Shown here: piece by piece, positions 45,067 to 54,662 of the stretch | Numbering within the stretch: position 1 is the stretch's first letter | Layout: each line of letters opens with the position of its first letter | NCBI RefSeq assembly: GCF_005116715.1 | Contig: NZ_SWCI01000001.1 | Span: forward strand, 248,001-312,000 | DNA: 64,000 nucleotides | DNA from: Ferrimonas sediminicola | Lineage (GTDB): Bacteria; Pseudomonadota; Gammaproteobacteria; Enterobacterales; Shewanellaceae | Reading direction: 5' to 3' | Notes under the pieces: generated by a model | Databases searched by the model: none | Told to the model about the DNA's origin: nothing | What the model saw: only the letters and a program-made list of their open reading frames with translations | Translations under genes and position numbers: made by a program

Positions 45067-46515
45067 ATGACTTTAGAAAAAGCCAGCGCTACCCTGCTGC
45101 AGCCCGCCGGGCTCGACCTCAATGATCTGGAGCGGATCCTGTCCCGCATCCACAGTCATCAACTGGACTACTCCGACATCTACCTGCAGTCGGCCCGCCA
45201 CGAGTCCTGGGTGCTGGAGGACGGCATCGTCAAGGAGGGCAGCTTCAACATCGAGCAGGGCGTCGGCATTCGTGCCATCGATGGGGAGAAAACCGGTTTT
45301 GCCTACGCCGACGAGGTCACCCTGGACGCCCTGCAGCAATCCGCAGATGCTGCCCGAGGCATCGCCGCCAATGGCGGCCAGGGGCGGGTACAGGCCCTCT
45401 GCGCCGGCCGGGAACCGAAGCGCTATCCGGCCATCGATCCTATCGGGACCTGGGAACAGCGGCAGAAGCTGTCGCTGCTGCAGGAGATGGATGCCTATGT
45501 CCGGGCCCTGGACAGCCGGGTGCAACAGGTGATCGTCAGCCTCAGTGCCGCCTACGAGGAGGTGCTGGTGGCGGCGTCCGACGGCACCCTGGCGGCGGAC
45601 ATTCGCCCCCTGGTGCGGCTGAACTGTTCCGTCATCATGGTTGAGGGTGATCGTCGTGAACGGGGCAGCGCCGGCATGGGAGGCCGTTACGGCTTCGAAC
45701 AGCTGGATGTCACCGATGATCAGGATCGCCGCAGCGCCCTGCAGCTGTGCCATGAGGCGGTGCGCCAGGCGGAGGTGAACCTGAGGGCGGTGGACGCCCC
45801 TGCTGGCGAGATGCCGGTGGTCCTGGGGTCCGGCTGGCCTGGTGTGCTGTTGCACGAGGCGGTGGGGCATGGCCTGGAGGGGGATTTCAACCGCAAAGGA
45901 TCCAGCGCCTTTGCCGGGCGCATCGGCGACAAGGTGGCCAGCGACCTGTGCACCGTGGTTGACGATGGCACCCTGGAGGGGCGCCGCGGCTCGGTGAGCA
46001 TCGATGACGAGGGCACCGCCGGTCAGAACACCGTGCTGATCGAGAATGGCATCCTCACAGGCTATATGCAGGACAAACTCAACGCCCGGCTGATGGGGAT
46101 GGCGCCTACCGGCAATGGCCGCCGAGAGTCCTATGCCCACCTGCCCATGCCGAGGATGACCAACACCTACATGTTGGCTGGCGACAAGGATCCCGGAGAG
46201 ATCATCGAGTCGGTGCAGCGCGGCGTCTATGCGCCAAACTTCGGTGGCGGCCAGGTGGACATCACCTCGGGCAAGTTCGTGTTCTCCGCTTCCGAGGCCT
46301 ACCTCATTGAAAATGGTCGAATCACCACCCCCATCAAGGGGGCGACTCTGATCGGCAACGGTCCCGAAGCGATGCAGACCATCTCCATGGTGGGCAACGA
46401 CCTGGCCCTGGATAAGGGGGTCGGTGTCTGTGGCAAGGAGGGACAGAGTGTTCCCGTCGGCGTTGGCCAGCCAACCCTCAAGCTGGATCGCCTTACCGTC
46501 GGCGGCACCGACTAA
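45067..46515 (+). CDS. tldD: Metalloprotease subunit TldD
   Basis: A 482-aa protein, catalytic half of the TldD/TldE (PmbA) zinc protease that processes peptides such as microcin B17 and CcdA. The metal motif [11 protein letters not shown] lies near residue 263 (HExxxH). The family G-x-x-x-G region near the C-terminus (G-V-C-G-K-E-G-Q) is also seen. Length is normal. The partner gene pmbA is at 52834 on the same strand, after an intervening export operon. A terminator follows 20 bp on. Confidence 0.96.
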   Translation: MTLEKASATLLQPAGLDLNDLERILSRIHSHQLDYSDIYLQSARHESWVLEDGIVKEGSFNIEQGVGIRAIDGEKTGFAYADEVTLDALQQSADAARGIAANGGQGRVQALCAGREPKRYPAIDPIGTWEQRQKLSLLQEMDAYVRALDSRVQQVIVSLSAAYEEVLVAASDGTLAADIRPLVRLNCSVIMVEGDRRERGSAGMGGRYGFEQLDVTDDQDRRSALQLCHEAVRQAEVNLRAVDAPAGEMPVVLGSGWPGVLLHEAVGHGLEGDFNRKGSSAFAGRIGDKVASDLCTVVDDGTLEGRRGSVSIDDEGTAGQNTVLIENGILTGYMQDKLNARLMGMAPTGNGRRESYAHLPMPRMTNTYMLAGDKDPGEIIESVQRGVYAPNFGGGQVDITSGKFVFSASEAYLIENGRITTPIKGATLIGNGPEAMQTISMVGNDLALDKGVGVCGKEGQSVPVGVGQPTLKLDRLTVGGTD

Positions 46516-46535
46516 GCCGCTTGGTGGTGGAATGC

Positions 46536-46560
46536 GCGGGGCCCATGGCCCCGCTTTTGT
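46536..46560 (+). terminator. Intrinsic terminator after tldD
   Basis: GCGGGGCC (46536-46543) pairs with GGCCCCGC (46547-46554) across CAT, and TTTTG-TTTTTT follows. Right after it, 46560-46577 is a perfect 18-bp palindrome TTTTTTGCCGGCAAAAAA. Confidence 0.9.
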
Positions 46561-46680
46561 TTTTTGCCGGCAAAAAATCGCGGTTTTCAGGTAGGTTAGA
46601 GATCGGACGAGCACAAAAGCACTCGACTGTGAAACAGGATGGAGTAAGATCTAGAGCTTCGACTCTAAACCGGACAGACG

Positions 46681-48048
46681 ATGAGATACTGGATCTGTGC
46701 CCTGCTCTGTTTCAGTGGCACTCTCTCCGCACAGCCCCTCAGCCTGCAACAGGCGTGGCAGCGGGTTGAGGCGGTCAGCGACAAGCTGCAGGCTCAGCAG
46801 CAGGCCCACCAGCGCGCCGAGGCGGAACTGGGCGTGGCCAACCAGCTTGGGGACCCCTCCCTGACTCTGAGGGGCAGCTACCTGAGGCTGGACAGGGCGG
46901 TGCAACTGGATGCCCGAGCGATCAACCCCCTGCCTCAGATGCTGACCCTGCTGCCGCCGGGACTGTTGCCTCCACTGCCGGATTCCGCCTGGAAGACGGA
47001 GATCAGTGATCGGGATATCTACCACGCCAGCCTGCAGGCGGTCTGGCCCCTGTACGTGGGGGGACGCATCGAAGCGGCCAAGAGCATCAAGGCCGCCGAG
47101 GTAGAGCAGCAGAAGCAGCAGACCCGCCTCGATACCCAGGAACGTTTCTCCTCCCTGGTGGAGCGCTATTTCGCGCTGGCGCTGACCCACAGGGTGGAGC
47201 AGCTGCACCTGGCCAGGCTCGACACCCTGAAGCGGCAACTGGCCAATGCCGAAGCGCTTCGGCATCAGGGTCAGATTGCCGAGGTGGAGAGGCTGGACGC
47301 CCAGGTCGCCCTGGAGCAGGGGCAGGTGGCCCTGTCCCAGGCCAGCCGCCGTCGGGTGCTGGCCCAGATGGCGCTGGATACCCTGCTGCAGAGGCAGGGC
47401 ACCGAGCTGAGTCAGTCGCTGCTGCTGCCCCGGCAGATGCCCGATCTGGATCAGTGGCACCGGCAGATGCTGGCCACCCATCCGGCCCTGGCGCTGTTTG
47501 GCGCCAAGGAGGCCCAGGCCCAGGGCGCCATTAACGCCGAACGGGGTCGCTACAAGCCGGAACTGGCCCTGGTGGGCAACTACAGTTTCGATGTGGATGA
47601 GAGCCTGATGTCCGAGCTGGAGCCGGAGTGGATGGTGGGGCTGACCCTCAAGGTGCCCCTGGTTACCAACGACGGCCGCAATGACCGCGTCCGGGCCGCC
47701 AAGAGTGCCCAGCTCCAGGTTCAGCACCTCAAGGCCCAGACCCGCCAGGATCTGGAGCTGCTGATGGCCTCCCGCGAGCAGCAGCTGTCCCAGGCCCGGC
47801 ACGAGTACCTGGCCCTGGCCAGCGCCGAGTCCCTGGCCAAGGAGAATCTGAGGCTGCGCCAGCTGGCCTTTGCCCAGGGTCTGGGGACCTCCATCGACCA
47901 GGTGGAGGCCGGTGACAAGCTGCTCGAGGTGCAGACCGCCCGGGCCGCTGCCCAGTACCGCTGCCTGGTGGCCCTGGGGCAACTCGCTGCCATGAGTGAC
48001 AACCAGTCACTGCTGTTCCAACTTCTGAAGAGTACCGAGATCCAATGA
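46681..48048 (+). CDS. TolC-family outer-membrane channel protein
   Basis: A 455-aa protein with a signal peptide (cut near residue 17, T-L-S-A) and two repeats of long helical coiled coils (about 20-230 and 245-445), the TolC/OEP arrangement. It is the outer-membrane duct of the following export operon and overlaps the adaptor gene by 4 bp. The long helical segments are Gln/Leu/Ala-rich. Substrate is unknown. ATG 46681 is the first start; the spacer from the tldD terminator probably holds the promoter. Confidence 0.85.
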   Translation: MRYWICALLCFSGTLSAQPLSLQQAWQRVEAVSDKLQAQQQAHQRAEAELGVANQLGDPSLTLRGSYLRLDRAVQLDARAINPLPQMLTLLPPGLLPPLPDSAWKTEISDRDIYHASLQAVWPLYVGGRIEAAKSIKAAEVEQQKQQTRLDTQERFSSLVERYFALALTHRVEQLHLARLDTLKRQLANAEALRHQGQIAEVERLDAQVALEQGQVALSQASRRRVLAQMALDTLLQRQGTELSQSLLLPRQMPDLDQWHRQMLATHPALALFGAKEAQAQGAINAERGRYKPELALVGNYSFDVDESLMSELEPEWMVGLTLKVPLVTNDGRNDRVRAAKSAQLQVQHLKAQTRQDLELLMASREQQLSQARHEYLALASAESLAKENLRLRQLAFAQGLGTSIDQVEAGDKLLEVQTARAAAQYRCLVALGQLAAMSDNQSLLFQLLKSTEIQ

Positions 48049-49019
48049 AACGACTGAATCAACTGCTGGGCCTGCTGGCCGTGCTGCTGCTGGCCGGACT
48101 GGCCGGCCGGGCCGCCTGGACCCTGAGCCAGCCGGAACCCAAGTTTCTCCAGGGGCAGATTGAAGCCCGCCAGTACCATGTGTCCTCCAAGGTGCCCGGG
48201 CGGCTGGACAAGATCCTGGTGCATCGGGGTGACACAGTGGCCAAGGGCGATCTGCTGTTTGCCATCAGCAGCCCCGAGCTGGAAGCCAAGCAAACTCAGG
48301 CAAGGGCGGGGCTCAAGGCTGCCGAAGCTCTGAAGGCCCAGGCCGACAACGGCGCCCGCCGCCAGGAGGTGCTGGCGGCCCGGGAACAGTGGCACAAGGC
48401 CCAGGCCGCCGCCGAGCTGGCCCGTGTGACCTATGAGCGGGTCGAGGCCCTGTTTGCCGAGGGCGTGGTGGCGCGTCAGAAGCGCGATGAAGCTTTCACC
48501 CGCTGGCAGGCGGCCCAGTCCACCGACAAGGCCGCCGAGGCGGTGTACCGGATGGCGCAGGAGGGCGCCCGTCAGGAGACCCGTGATGCCGCCGCTGGCA
48601 AGGCGTTGGCGGCCCTCGGTCAGTTGGAGGAGGTGCAGGCGGTGCTGGCGGACAGCCAGATGCGCGCCCCCCGCAGTGGTGAGGTGAGCCAGGTGCTGCT
48701 GGACGAGGGGGAACTGGCGCCCACCGGGTTTCCCGTGGTGACCCTGGTCGACATGACCGATGCCTGGGCACTGTTCAATGTCCGCGAGGACAGCCTGGCC
48801 CGCTTCCCCGAGGGCGAACCGGTTCAGGTCAGGATTCCCGCCCTGGGCGACAGCTTCCCCTTCAGGGTGCGTTATCGCTCGGTACTGGGGGAGTACGCCA
48901 CCTGGAATGCCACCGAGTCCGGCATGGCGTTCGACCTGCGTACCTTCGAGGTGGAGTTGGTGCCCTCCGCCGCCATTCCCGGGTTGCGTGCCGGGATGAC
49001 CGCCCTGATTGAGCAATGA
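48045..49019 (+). CDS. HlyD-family periplasmic adaptor
   Basis: A 324-aa membrane-fusion protein. One N-terminal membrane helix (about 8-25), a lipoyl half (V-S-S-K-V-P-G-R-L-D-K-I near 45-60), a helical hairpin (about 85-205) and the second lipoyl half with beta-barrel (M-R-A-P-R-S-G-E-V-S near 207). This is the YhiI/YbhG-like adaptor form. It joins the TolC-like duct to the inner-membrane permeases and overlaps both neighbours by 4 bp. Confidence 0.88.
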   Translation: MKRLNQLLGLLAVLLLAGLAGRAAWTLSQPEPKFLQGQIEARQYHVSSKVPGRLDKILVHRGDTVAKGDLLFAISSPELEAKQTQARAGLKAAEALKAQADNGARRQEVLAAREQWHKAQAAAELARVTYERVEALFAEGVVARQKRDEAFTRWQAAQSTDKAAEAVYRMAQEGARQETRDAAAGKALAALGQLEEVQAVLADSQMRAPRSGEVSQVLLDEGELAPTGFPVVTLVDMTDAWALFNVREDSLARFPEGEPVQVRIPALGDSFPFRVRYRSVLGEYATWNATESGMAFDLRTFEVELVPSAAIPGLRAGMTALIEQ

Positions 49020-50089
49020 CCAAGTCCATTGTCGTCCTGCTGCACCGCAGCGTCCGGGACCTGCTGTCCGACCCCTGGCAGGTCAGCTTGATGACCTGGC
49101 TGCCGGTACTGCTCTCGCTGATGCTGTGGGGCGTGTTTGCCCGCAGCCTGCCCACCCAGCTGCCGGTGGCGTGGACCGATCTGGACAACACCTCCGTCAG
49201 CCGAGCCCTCGGCCGTAAACTGCAGGCCAGTGCCGCCATCGGCCTGGTGGCCTACGCCACCGAAGCCGAGGCGGAGCGGGCGATGCGCCGTGGCGAGGTC
49301 TATGCCCAGGTGGTGATCCCCGCGCGCTTTGCCGCCGATCTGAGCAGCGGCCGCCGGCCCCAACTGCCGGTGTACTATAACGGTCAGTTCCTGCTGATGG
49401 GCAAGCGACTCTATTCGGCTGCCGCTTCTGCCCTGCGCGGCGGGCTGGCGGAGCTGGGCGCGCTGGGCGCCATGGCGGAGGGGGTGCCGGCAAAGGCGCT
49501 GCCGGTGGTGATGGCGCCGGTCACGGTCTCGATGACCCCGATGTTCAACCCGGATCTGGGCTATCTGCCCTTCCTGTTGCCCGGCCTGCTGCTGGCGCTC
49601 TATCAGCTGTTGGTGAGCGCCACCCTGGTCAATGCGGTGGCCCGGGGCAAACGGGGGTTGCCACTGCGGATCCTGCTGCTGCTGCTGTGGTGGTGGTTGA
49701 TGGGGGGGATCGGCCTGCTGGTGCTCTATTCCGGCCTGGGCCTGCCGATGGCGGGCTCGGTGATGGTGTTGTGGCTGGCGACGATCCCGCTGCTCGGGGC
49801 CATCGCCGGCATCATCCTGTCGGTGGCGATGGTGGTGGATGACCCGGTGCGGGCTACCAGCATCGGCGGTGCGCTGTTTGCCCCGGCCTTTGCCTACATG
49901 GGGATAAGTTTCCCGCTGGAGTCGATGCCGGCGCTGGCCCAGCTGTGGCGGGTGCTGATGCCCAGTACCCACTACCTGCCTCTGATGCTGCAGGCGGGCG
50001 CCAACCACAACTGGTCTGCCACCTGGCCACTGCTGCTGATCTCCCTGCTGCTGGTGCCGGTGGCCTGCCTCTACCGGAGGATGTCATGA
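49016..50089 (+). CDS. ABC-2 type permease, first of a pair
   Basis: A 357-aa membrane protein: one N-terminal helix (about 25-42), a large outer loop (45-170), then about five helices (L-P-F-L-L-P-G-L-L-L-A-L near 180 onward). This is the ABC2_membrane_3 (YhgE/YbhS-like) layout. The adjacent gene encodes a second one. Overlaps are 4 bp on both sides. No nucleotide-binding protein is encoded in this operon. Confidence 0.85.
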   Translation: MTKSIVVLLHRSVRDLLSDPWQVSLMTWLPVLLSLMLWGVFARSLPTQLPVAWTDLDNTSVSRALGRKLQASAAIGLVAYATEAEAERAMRRGEVYAQVVIPARFAADLSSGRRPQLPVYYNGQFLLMGKRLYSAAASALRGGLAELGALGAMAEGVPAKALPVVMAPVTVSMTPMFNPDLGYLPFLLPGLLLALYQLLVSATLVNAVARGKRGLPLRILLLLLWWWLMGGIGLLVLYSGLGLPMAGSVMVLWLATIPLLGAIAGIILSVAMVVDDPVRATSIGGALFAPAFAYMGISFPLESMPALAQLWRVLMPSTHYLPLMLQAGANHNWSATWPLLLISLLLVPVACLYRRMS

Positions 50090-51240
50090 GCTGGTGGCAA
50101 CTGTTCAAACTGGAGTGGCAGGGGCTGCTGGCGGATAAGGCGGCGATGCTGACCGCCATCGGTGGCATCCTGTTCTATGCGGTGATCTATCCGCTGCCCT
50201 ACGCCAATCACGTGGCCCTGGATCAGCCGGTGGCGGTGGTGGACCTGGATCAGAGTGCCACCAGCCGCCGGCTGATGCGGATCTGGATGGCCTCACCCAA
50301 GGTGGCCCTGACCCGGGTCTACCCGGATCAGGGCGCGGCCGAGTCGGCCCTGACCGAAGGGGAGATCAAGGGCCTGATCGTGATTCCGGCCCAGTTCGAA
50401 CGGCGCCTGTACCGGGGGGAGCAGGCGCCGCTGGCGGCGGCCGGGGATGGCAGCTTCCTGCTGCCCTACAGTAACCTGGCTACCGCGGCGCTCCAGGGCG
50501 CGGGTTACCTCGGCGCCGACATTCGCTTGCAGCGGGCCCTGGCCTCGGGGGGCGACGTCGCCGTCGAGTTGCGGCGGCTGCAGCCGGTGCAGACCCTGTT
50601 CCAGCCGACCTTCAACCCGGGCATGAGCTACTCCAGCTACGTGCTGCCCGGCGCTTTGGTACTGATCCTGCACCAGACCCTGCTGATGGTGGCGGCGATG
50701 CTGGGGGCCAACAACTGGAACACCCGGGGCGCCTGGCCGGGCTACCCGACGTCCGCCTGGCTGAGTGCCCGCGCGGCGATGCTGGCCTGCCTCTACCTGC
50801 CCTCCTGTGTTCTCTACTTCGATCTGATCCTGCCCTGGCAGTCGGTGGTGATGGCCGCCTCCTTCCTGACCATGGTCAGTGTGCTGACCCCTTTCCTGCT
50901 GGCGACCGCCCTGGCGGGGGTGGCGATCAGCACCCTGTTCCAACGGCGGGCGGTACCGGTGCAACTGATGGTGCTCACCGGGATGCCAATCCTGTTCACC
51001 AGCGGTTTTGTCTGGCCCACCGACAGCATGTCCGCCCTGCTCAGCGGGCTGTTTGCCTGGCTGCCGGCCCAGCCGGCGATGATCGCCATGATCAAGGCCA
51101 ACCAGTTGAACCTGGGTTTACCCGGAATGGGGTTTGAGCTGTCCTCGCTGTGGATTCAGGTGCTAGCATGGGGGGCCCTGGCCTGGCTGGGGCTCAAGAG
51201 GCGTCAGGCCCTGGGGAGCCGCGACCCCACCGACGTCTGA
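50086..51240 (+). CDS. ABC-2 type permease, second of a pair
   Basis: A 384-aa membrane protein from ATG 50086, four bases inside the first permease end (ATGA), preceded by CGGAGG. Same layout: first helix about 20-40, outer loop with D-L-D-Q-S-A-T-S-R-R (the typical segment after helix 1), then helices from about 175. E. coli ybhS/ybhR is the closest arrangement, but there the operon includes the ATPase ybhF. Here an ATPase must come from elsewhere, or the pair works without one. Confidence 0.85.
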   Translation: MSWWQLFKLEWQGLLADKAAMLTAIGGILFYAVIYPLPYANHVALDQPVAVVDLDQSATSRRLMRIWMASPKVALTRVYPDQGAAESALTEGEIKGLIVIPAQFERRLYRGEQAPLAAAGDGSFLLPYSNLATAALQGAGYLGADIRLQRALASGGDVAVELRRLQPVQTLFQPTFNPGMSYSSYVLPGALVLILHQTLLMVAAMLGANNWNTRGAWPGYPTSAWLSARAAMLACLYLPSCVLYFDLILPWQSVVMAASFLTMVSVLTPFLLATALAGVAISTLFQRRAVPVQLMVLTGMPILFTSGFVWPTDSMSALLSGLFAWLPAQPAMIAMIKANQLNLGLPGMGFELSSLWIQVLAWGALAWLGLKRRQALGSRDPTDV

Positions 51241-51275
51241 AACCTACCAAATTGTTTTGCGAACAAGGAATTGTG

Positions 51276-52130
51276 ATGAAACGCTCCTGTCTTGGACTCT
51301 TGCTGCTGGCCTGTGGTGCCAGTGCCAATCAGCAGGCCCTGACGCTAACCCCCTATACCGTGGCTTTCCCCTCCGCCTCCCTGGAGGAGAATGGCAAGGT
51401 GGGTCAGGAGCTGTACGGCTTTACCCTGGAGAAGCGCAGTAGGCTCAATCAGCAATGGCTGATGAGCTGGCAGCTGGAGGGCGCCTACAGCGACTTTAAT
51501 TTCAGCCGAGATTCTCTGCTGGGGGGGCGCATCCAGGCCTGGGACAGCCGCACTACCCTGGGGGTGGGGATCAACGTCACCAAGCCGGATCGCACCGGCC
51601 TGACCTGGTTTGTCGGGCCCAGGCTACAGTGGTCCTATGCCGATACCGCCTCTTTCGCCGACGGTTTTGGCTACGGCCTGCTGGCCGGAGCCAGCTATCC
51701 GGTGAGTGAGGCTCTGACCCTAGGGCTGGGAGGCGGCTACTTCAACGACCCCTATAATGTGCGCTGGTTCCCGGTCTTGTTCATCAAGTGGCAGATCACC
51801 GATAAGCTGAAGCTGCATAACCCCTTCGAGCCGGGCTTCGCCGGCCGGGGCGGGCTGGAGCTGGCGTATCGGTTCAACCCCACCTGGGAGCTGGGGGCGG
51901 GGGTGGCCTACCGGACCCAGAACTTTGCGCTGGGGGAGGGAGCGGTGGAGATCGAGCAGCCGCTGAGCTTCCTGCGGGCCAGTTTCACCGCCGACGGGGG
52001 CTGGCGCCTCTCCGGCTATCTGGGTTACCGATCCGAGGGGGAGTTCTCCCTGCATGGGCCTCACGGCGGAGACACGCTGGACCTGGAGTCTGAAAGTGCC
52101 TTTGGCATGGTGGTGACCATCCACTTCTAG
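51276..52130 (+). CDS. Outer-membrane beta-barrel protein (DUF6268-like)
   Basis: A 284-aa protein from ATG 51276 (AAGGAA upstream); the longer frame start at 51150 falls inside the permease gene. A signal peptide (residues 1-17, A-S-A) is followed by amphipathic strands with alternating aromatics and a terminal phenylalanine (V-V-T-I-H-F), the outer-membrane sorting mark. It lies 35 bp after the permease and could be part of that operon, though a role in export is not evident. Family assignment is uncertain. Confidence 0.75.
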   Translation: MKRSCLGLLLLACGASANQQALTLTPYTVAFPSASLEENGKVGQELYGFTLEKRSRLNQQWLMSWQLEGAYSDFNFSRDSLLGGRIQAWDSRTTLGVGINVTKPDRTGLTWFVGPRLQWSYADTASFADGFGYGLLAGASYPVSEALTLGLGGGYFNDPYNVRWFPVLFIKWQITDKLKLHNPFEPGFAGRGGLELAYRFNPTWELGAGVAYRTQNFALGEGAVEIEQPLSFLRASFTADGGWRLSGYLGYRSEGEFSLHGPHGGDTLDLESESAFGMVVTIHF

Positions 52131-52149
52131 GGTGGCCTGGTGCGGGCCA

Positions 52150-52178
52150 GGTCGGGGGAGACCATCGCCTCCCCGACC
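52150..52178. terminator. Hairpin between convergent genes
   Basis: GGTCGGGG pairs with CCCCGACC (8 bp plus AG/CT beyond one bulged G), in the gap between the outer-membrane protein gene and darP, which converge here. There is no T-run, so it probably ends both transcripts in a factor-aided way, or only shields RNA ends. Confidence 0.45.
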
Positions 52179-52182
52179 GGGA

Positions 52183-52707
52183 TCACTCTTCCAGGTATTG
52201 GCGTATCAGCTTGAACAGTTCCCGGGAGGCCTTGGGCGGTTTGGCCGCCTTGGCTTCTTTGGTGGCCTGGCGAATCAGCTGACGCACCCGTTGGCGCTCT
52301 TCGGCCATGGCGGGCACTTCGGCAAAAAGCGCCTGCATGGCGTCATCGCCCTCGGCAATCAGCCGGTCGCGCCACTGCTCCATCCGATGAAACTCCTGGC
52401 TGGCCTGGTTGTGCTTGTTGCGGAGCTTGTCCAGGGCGGCCACCAATGGTTCCGGATCGCGGCTGCGCAGCAGCTTGCCGATAAACTGCAGCTGCCGCCG
52501 GTGGGCCTCATTTTTGCCTTTCAGTCGCTGGGCCAGGGCCACCGCCTCCTCCAGCTCCTCATCCAGTGGCACCTTGGCCAGGTCATTCTTGCCAAGGGCA
52601 ACGATCTCATGGCCGATCTTCTGCAGCTGCTCCGCTTCCCGCTTAAGCTCCGATTTGCTGATCCACTCCTCTTCCTGAAGCTCAGGTTCCGGGCGTTTTG
52701 CCGCCAT
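52183..52707 (-). CDS. darP: 50S ribosome assembly factor DarP (YjgA, DUF615)
   Basis: A 174-aa basic, helical protein; E. coli YjgA/DarP joins late 50S subunit precursors and aids peptidyl-transferase centre folding. The segments S-K-S-E-L-K-R-E-A-E (near 18), H-R-R-Q-L-Q-F-I-G-K (near 69), R-N-K-H-N (near 95) and R-E-L-F-K-L-I-R at the end are characteristic. Its start faces pmbA, with a 126-bp divergent spacer. GGAGAA lies about eight bases before the start. Confidence 0.94.
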   Translation of the reverse strand: MAAKRPEPELQEEEWISKSELKREAEQLQKIGHEIVALGKNDLAKVPLDEELEEAVALAQRLKGKNEAHRRQLQFIGKLLRSRDPEPLVAALDKLRNKHNQASQEFHRMEQWRDRLIAEGDDAMQALFAEVPAMAEERQRVRQLIRQATKEAKAAKPPKASRELFKLIRQYLEE

Positions 52708-52833
52708 AGCAGTTCTCCTAAATTGGTTGACCGCCTATTCTAGCAGTCCAGGGCGGCGAGCGTCACTGCCCCTATCGGAGCGGGGGCGGGGTTTGCTATC
52801 CTTGGCATCAACTGTACTTAACGGAATCGACGA

Positions 52834-54174
52834 GTGACTCAAGTCAGCATTGAAGCCCAGCGCCAGCAGCTGGAGGAGGCGGTGGCCCTGGCCCTGGATG
52901 AAGCCAAAAAACTGGGGGTGTCTGCCGCAGAGGTGGCCATCAGCAAACAGCAGGGGCTGAGCGTCTCCACTCGTATGGGCGAGGTGGAAACCGTGGAGTT
53001 CAACAAGGACGGGGCCCTGGGCATCTCCCTGTACCGTAACGGGGCCAAGGGGAACGCCTCCACCTCGGATCTCAGTGCCCAGGCCATCGTTGACGCGGTG
53101 CGCGCTGCCGATGGCATCGCCCGTCACACCACGTCGGATCCGCATAACGGTCTGGCGGAGGCGGAGCTGATGCCTACTCAACTGCCGGACCTCGACCTCT
53201 ATCATCCGCATCCGCTGAGTTCGGAGGAGGGGATCGAGCTGGCCGCCCGCTGCGAGCAAGCGGCGCTGGAGAGTGGCCTGGGGATCGAGATGTCCGACGG
53301 CGCCAGCTGCAACAGTCACAGTGGCATCAAGGTGTATGGCAACAGCCACGGTTTTATCGGCAGCTACGCCTCCTCCCGTCACAGCCTCTCCTGCGTGCTG
53401 ATCGGCAAGGATGAGCAGGGGATGGAGCGGGACTACGACTATACGGTCGGACGCCGCTTCGGCGATCTGCTCGCCCCGGAGGCCCTGGGGCGCAGCGCCG
53501 CGGCCAAGGTTCATGCCCGTCTCGGCGCCCGCAAGATCGGTACCTGTGAGGTGCCGGTGCTGTTCTCCGCCGAGACCGCCACCGGCCTGATCGGTCATCT
53601 GGTGGGGGCGATCAGCGGTGCGTCCCTCTACCGCCAGTCCTCCTTCCTGCCGGACAGCCTGGGCAGCCAGATTCTGCCCGACTGGTTCTCCATTGCCGAG
53701 GATCCCCACCTGCCGGTGGGGCTGGCCAGTGCCCCCTTCGACGGTGAAGGGGTGGCCACCCGCCCCCGGCAGATTGTCCGTGGCGGGGTGCTGGAGTCCT
53801 ATTTGCTGACCGCCTACTCCGGCCGTCGGCTGGGGATGACCACCACCGGCCACGCCGGGGGGATCTACAACTGGCAACTGGACAGCAACGGCGGCGACTT
53901 GGCGGCGATGCTGAAGCAACTGGGTACCGGCCTGTATGTCACCGAACTGATGGGACACGGGGTGAATGGGGTGACCGGTGACTACTCCCGTGGTGCCGCC
54001 GGCTTCTGGGTGGAGAACGGCATCATCCAGTACCCGGTCCATGAGATCACCATTGCCGGCAACCTGAAGCAGATGTACCGGGAGATGGTGGCGGTGGGCA
54101 GCGACATCGACCCGCGCACCAGCATCAAGACCGGCTCCATCCTGCTGAGTGCCATGAAGGTGGCCGGCAACTGA
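52834..54174 (+). CDS. pmbA: Metalloprotease subunit PmbA (TldE)
   Basis: A 446-aa protein from GTG 52834. It is homologous to TldD but lacks the HExxxH motif, as expected for the non-catalytic partner. Conserved parts include V-E-T-V-E-F-N-K-D near 50, L-G-A-R-K-I-G-T-C-E-V-P near 232 and the C-terminal H-G-V-N-G-V-T-G-D-Y-S-R-G near 373. It assembles with TldD (45067) to form the protease. darP is divergent, the usual arrangement in gammaproteobacteria. A terminator follows. Confidence 0.95.
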   Translation: MTQVSIEAQRQQLEEAVALALDEAKKLGVSAAEVAISKQQGLSVSTRMGEVETVEFNKDGALGISLYRNGAKGNASTSDLSAQAIVDAVRAADGIARHTTSDPHNGLAEAELMPTQLPDLDLYHPHPLSSEEGIELAARCEQAALESGLGIEMSDGASCNSHSGIKVYGNSHGFIGSYASSRHSLSCVLIGKDEQGMERDYDYTVGRRFGDLLAPEALGRSAAAKVHARLGARKIGTCEVPVLFSAETATGLIGHLVGAISGASLYRQSSFLPDSLGSQILPDWFSIAEDPHLPVGLASAPFDGEGVATRPRQIVRGGVLESYLLTAYSGRRLGMTTTGHAGGIYNWQLDSNGGDLAAMLKQLGTGLYVTELMGHGVNGVTGDYSRGAAGFWVENGIIQYPVHEITIAGNLKQMYREMVAVGSDIDPRTSIKTGSILLSAMKVAGN

Positions 54175-54201
54175 TCGGGACAGCCGTGCCGCTGACATGA
54201 G

Positions 54202-54228
54202 AAAACCGGAGCCAGGCTCCGGTTTTTT
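54202..54228 (+). terminator. Intrinsic terminator after pmbA
   Basis: AAAACCGGAGCC pairs with GGCTCCGGTTTT around a single-base loop region, followed by a T-run. The A-tract on the other side makes it usable in both directions, so it may also end the minus-strand ptsO transcript. The next 160 bp to ptsO hold nothing recognised. Confidence 0.92.
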
Positions 54229-54389
54229 ATACCGATGTCACCAAGTAAGTGGTTAGCCCGCTGCACCGGAGAGCCTGTTCCAATCAAGGCGTGGGGTGCA
54301 GTTGCCAGTGGGTCTGACAGTAAGCATCACAACGCAGAGCGGGGCAATTTAAACTGGCAACAGTGATCCGCTGTTGGGTGACATCGACA

Positions 54390-54662
54390 TTACTCCGATT
54401 CGTCGAAGCGCCCGCTGAACAGCTGGGTCACCGCCTCCAGGGCGGGCTTGGCGTCACTGCCCTCACAGATCACCGTCACCTCCTGCCCCTGACAGGTCTG
54501 CAGCATCAGCAGCCCCAGCACGCTGTCTGCACTGGCGCTCTGATCGCCGTGGATCACCCGGATGCGGGCATCGTAGTTGTGGGCCAACTGGGCCAGCCGG
54601 GTTGCTGCCCGGGCATGCAGCCCCAGCTTGTTGACCACCTTAAGCGTTCTGGTCAGCTTCAC
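54390..54662 (-). CDS. ptsO: Nitrogen-PTS phosphocarrier NPr
   Basis: A 90-aa HPr-like protein from GTG 54662; the start is fixed by homology (K-L-T-R-T-L-K-V). Phosphorylated His 15 lies in N-K-L-G-L-H-A-R-A-A-T, and the regulatory Ser loop S-A-D-S-V-L-G-L-L is near 46. It passes phosphate from PtsP to PtsN. It overlaps the rapZ stop by 23 bp and is the last gene of the rpoN operon. Confidence 0.95.
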   Translation of the reverse strand: MKLTRTLKVVNKLGLHARAATRLAQLAHNYDARIRVIHGDQSASADSVLGLLMLQTCQGQEVTVICEGSDAKPALEAVTQLFSGRFDESE

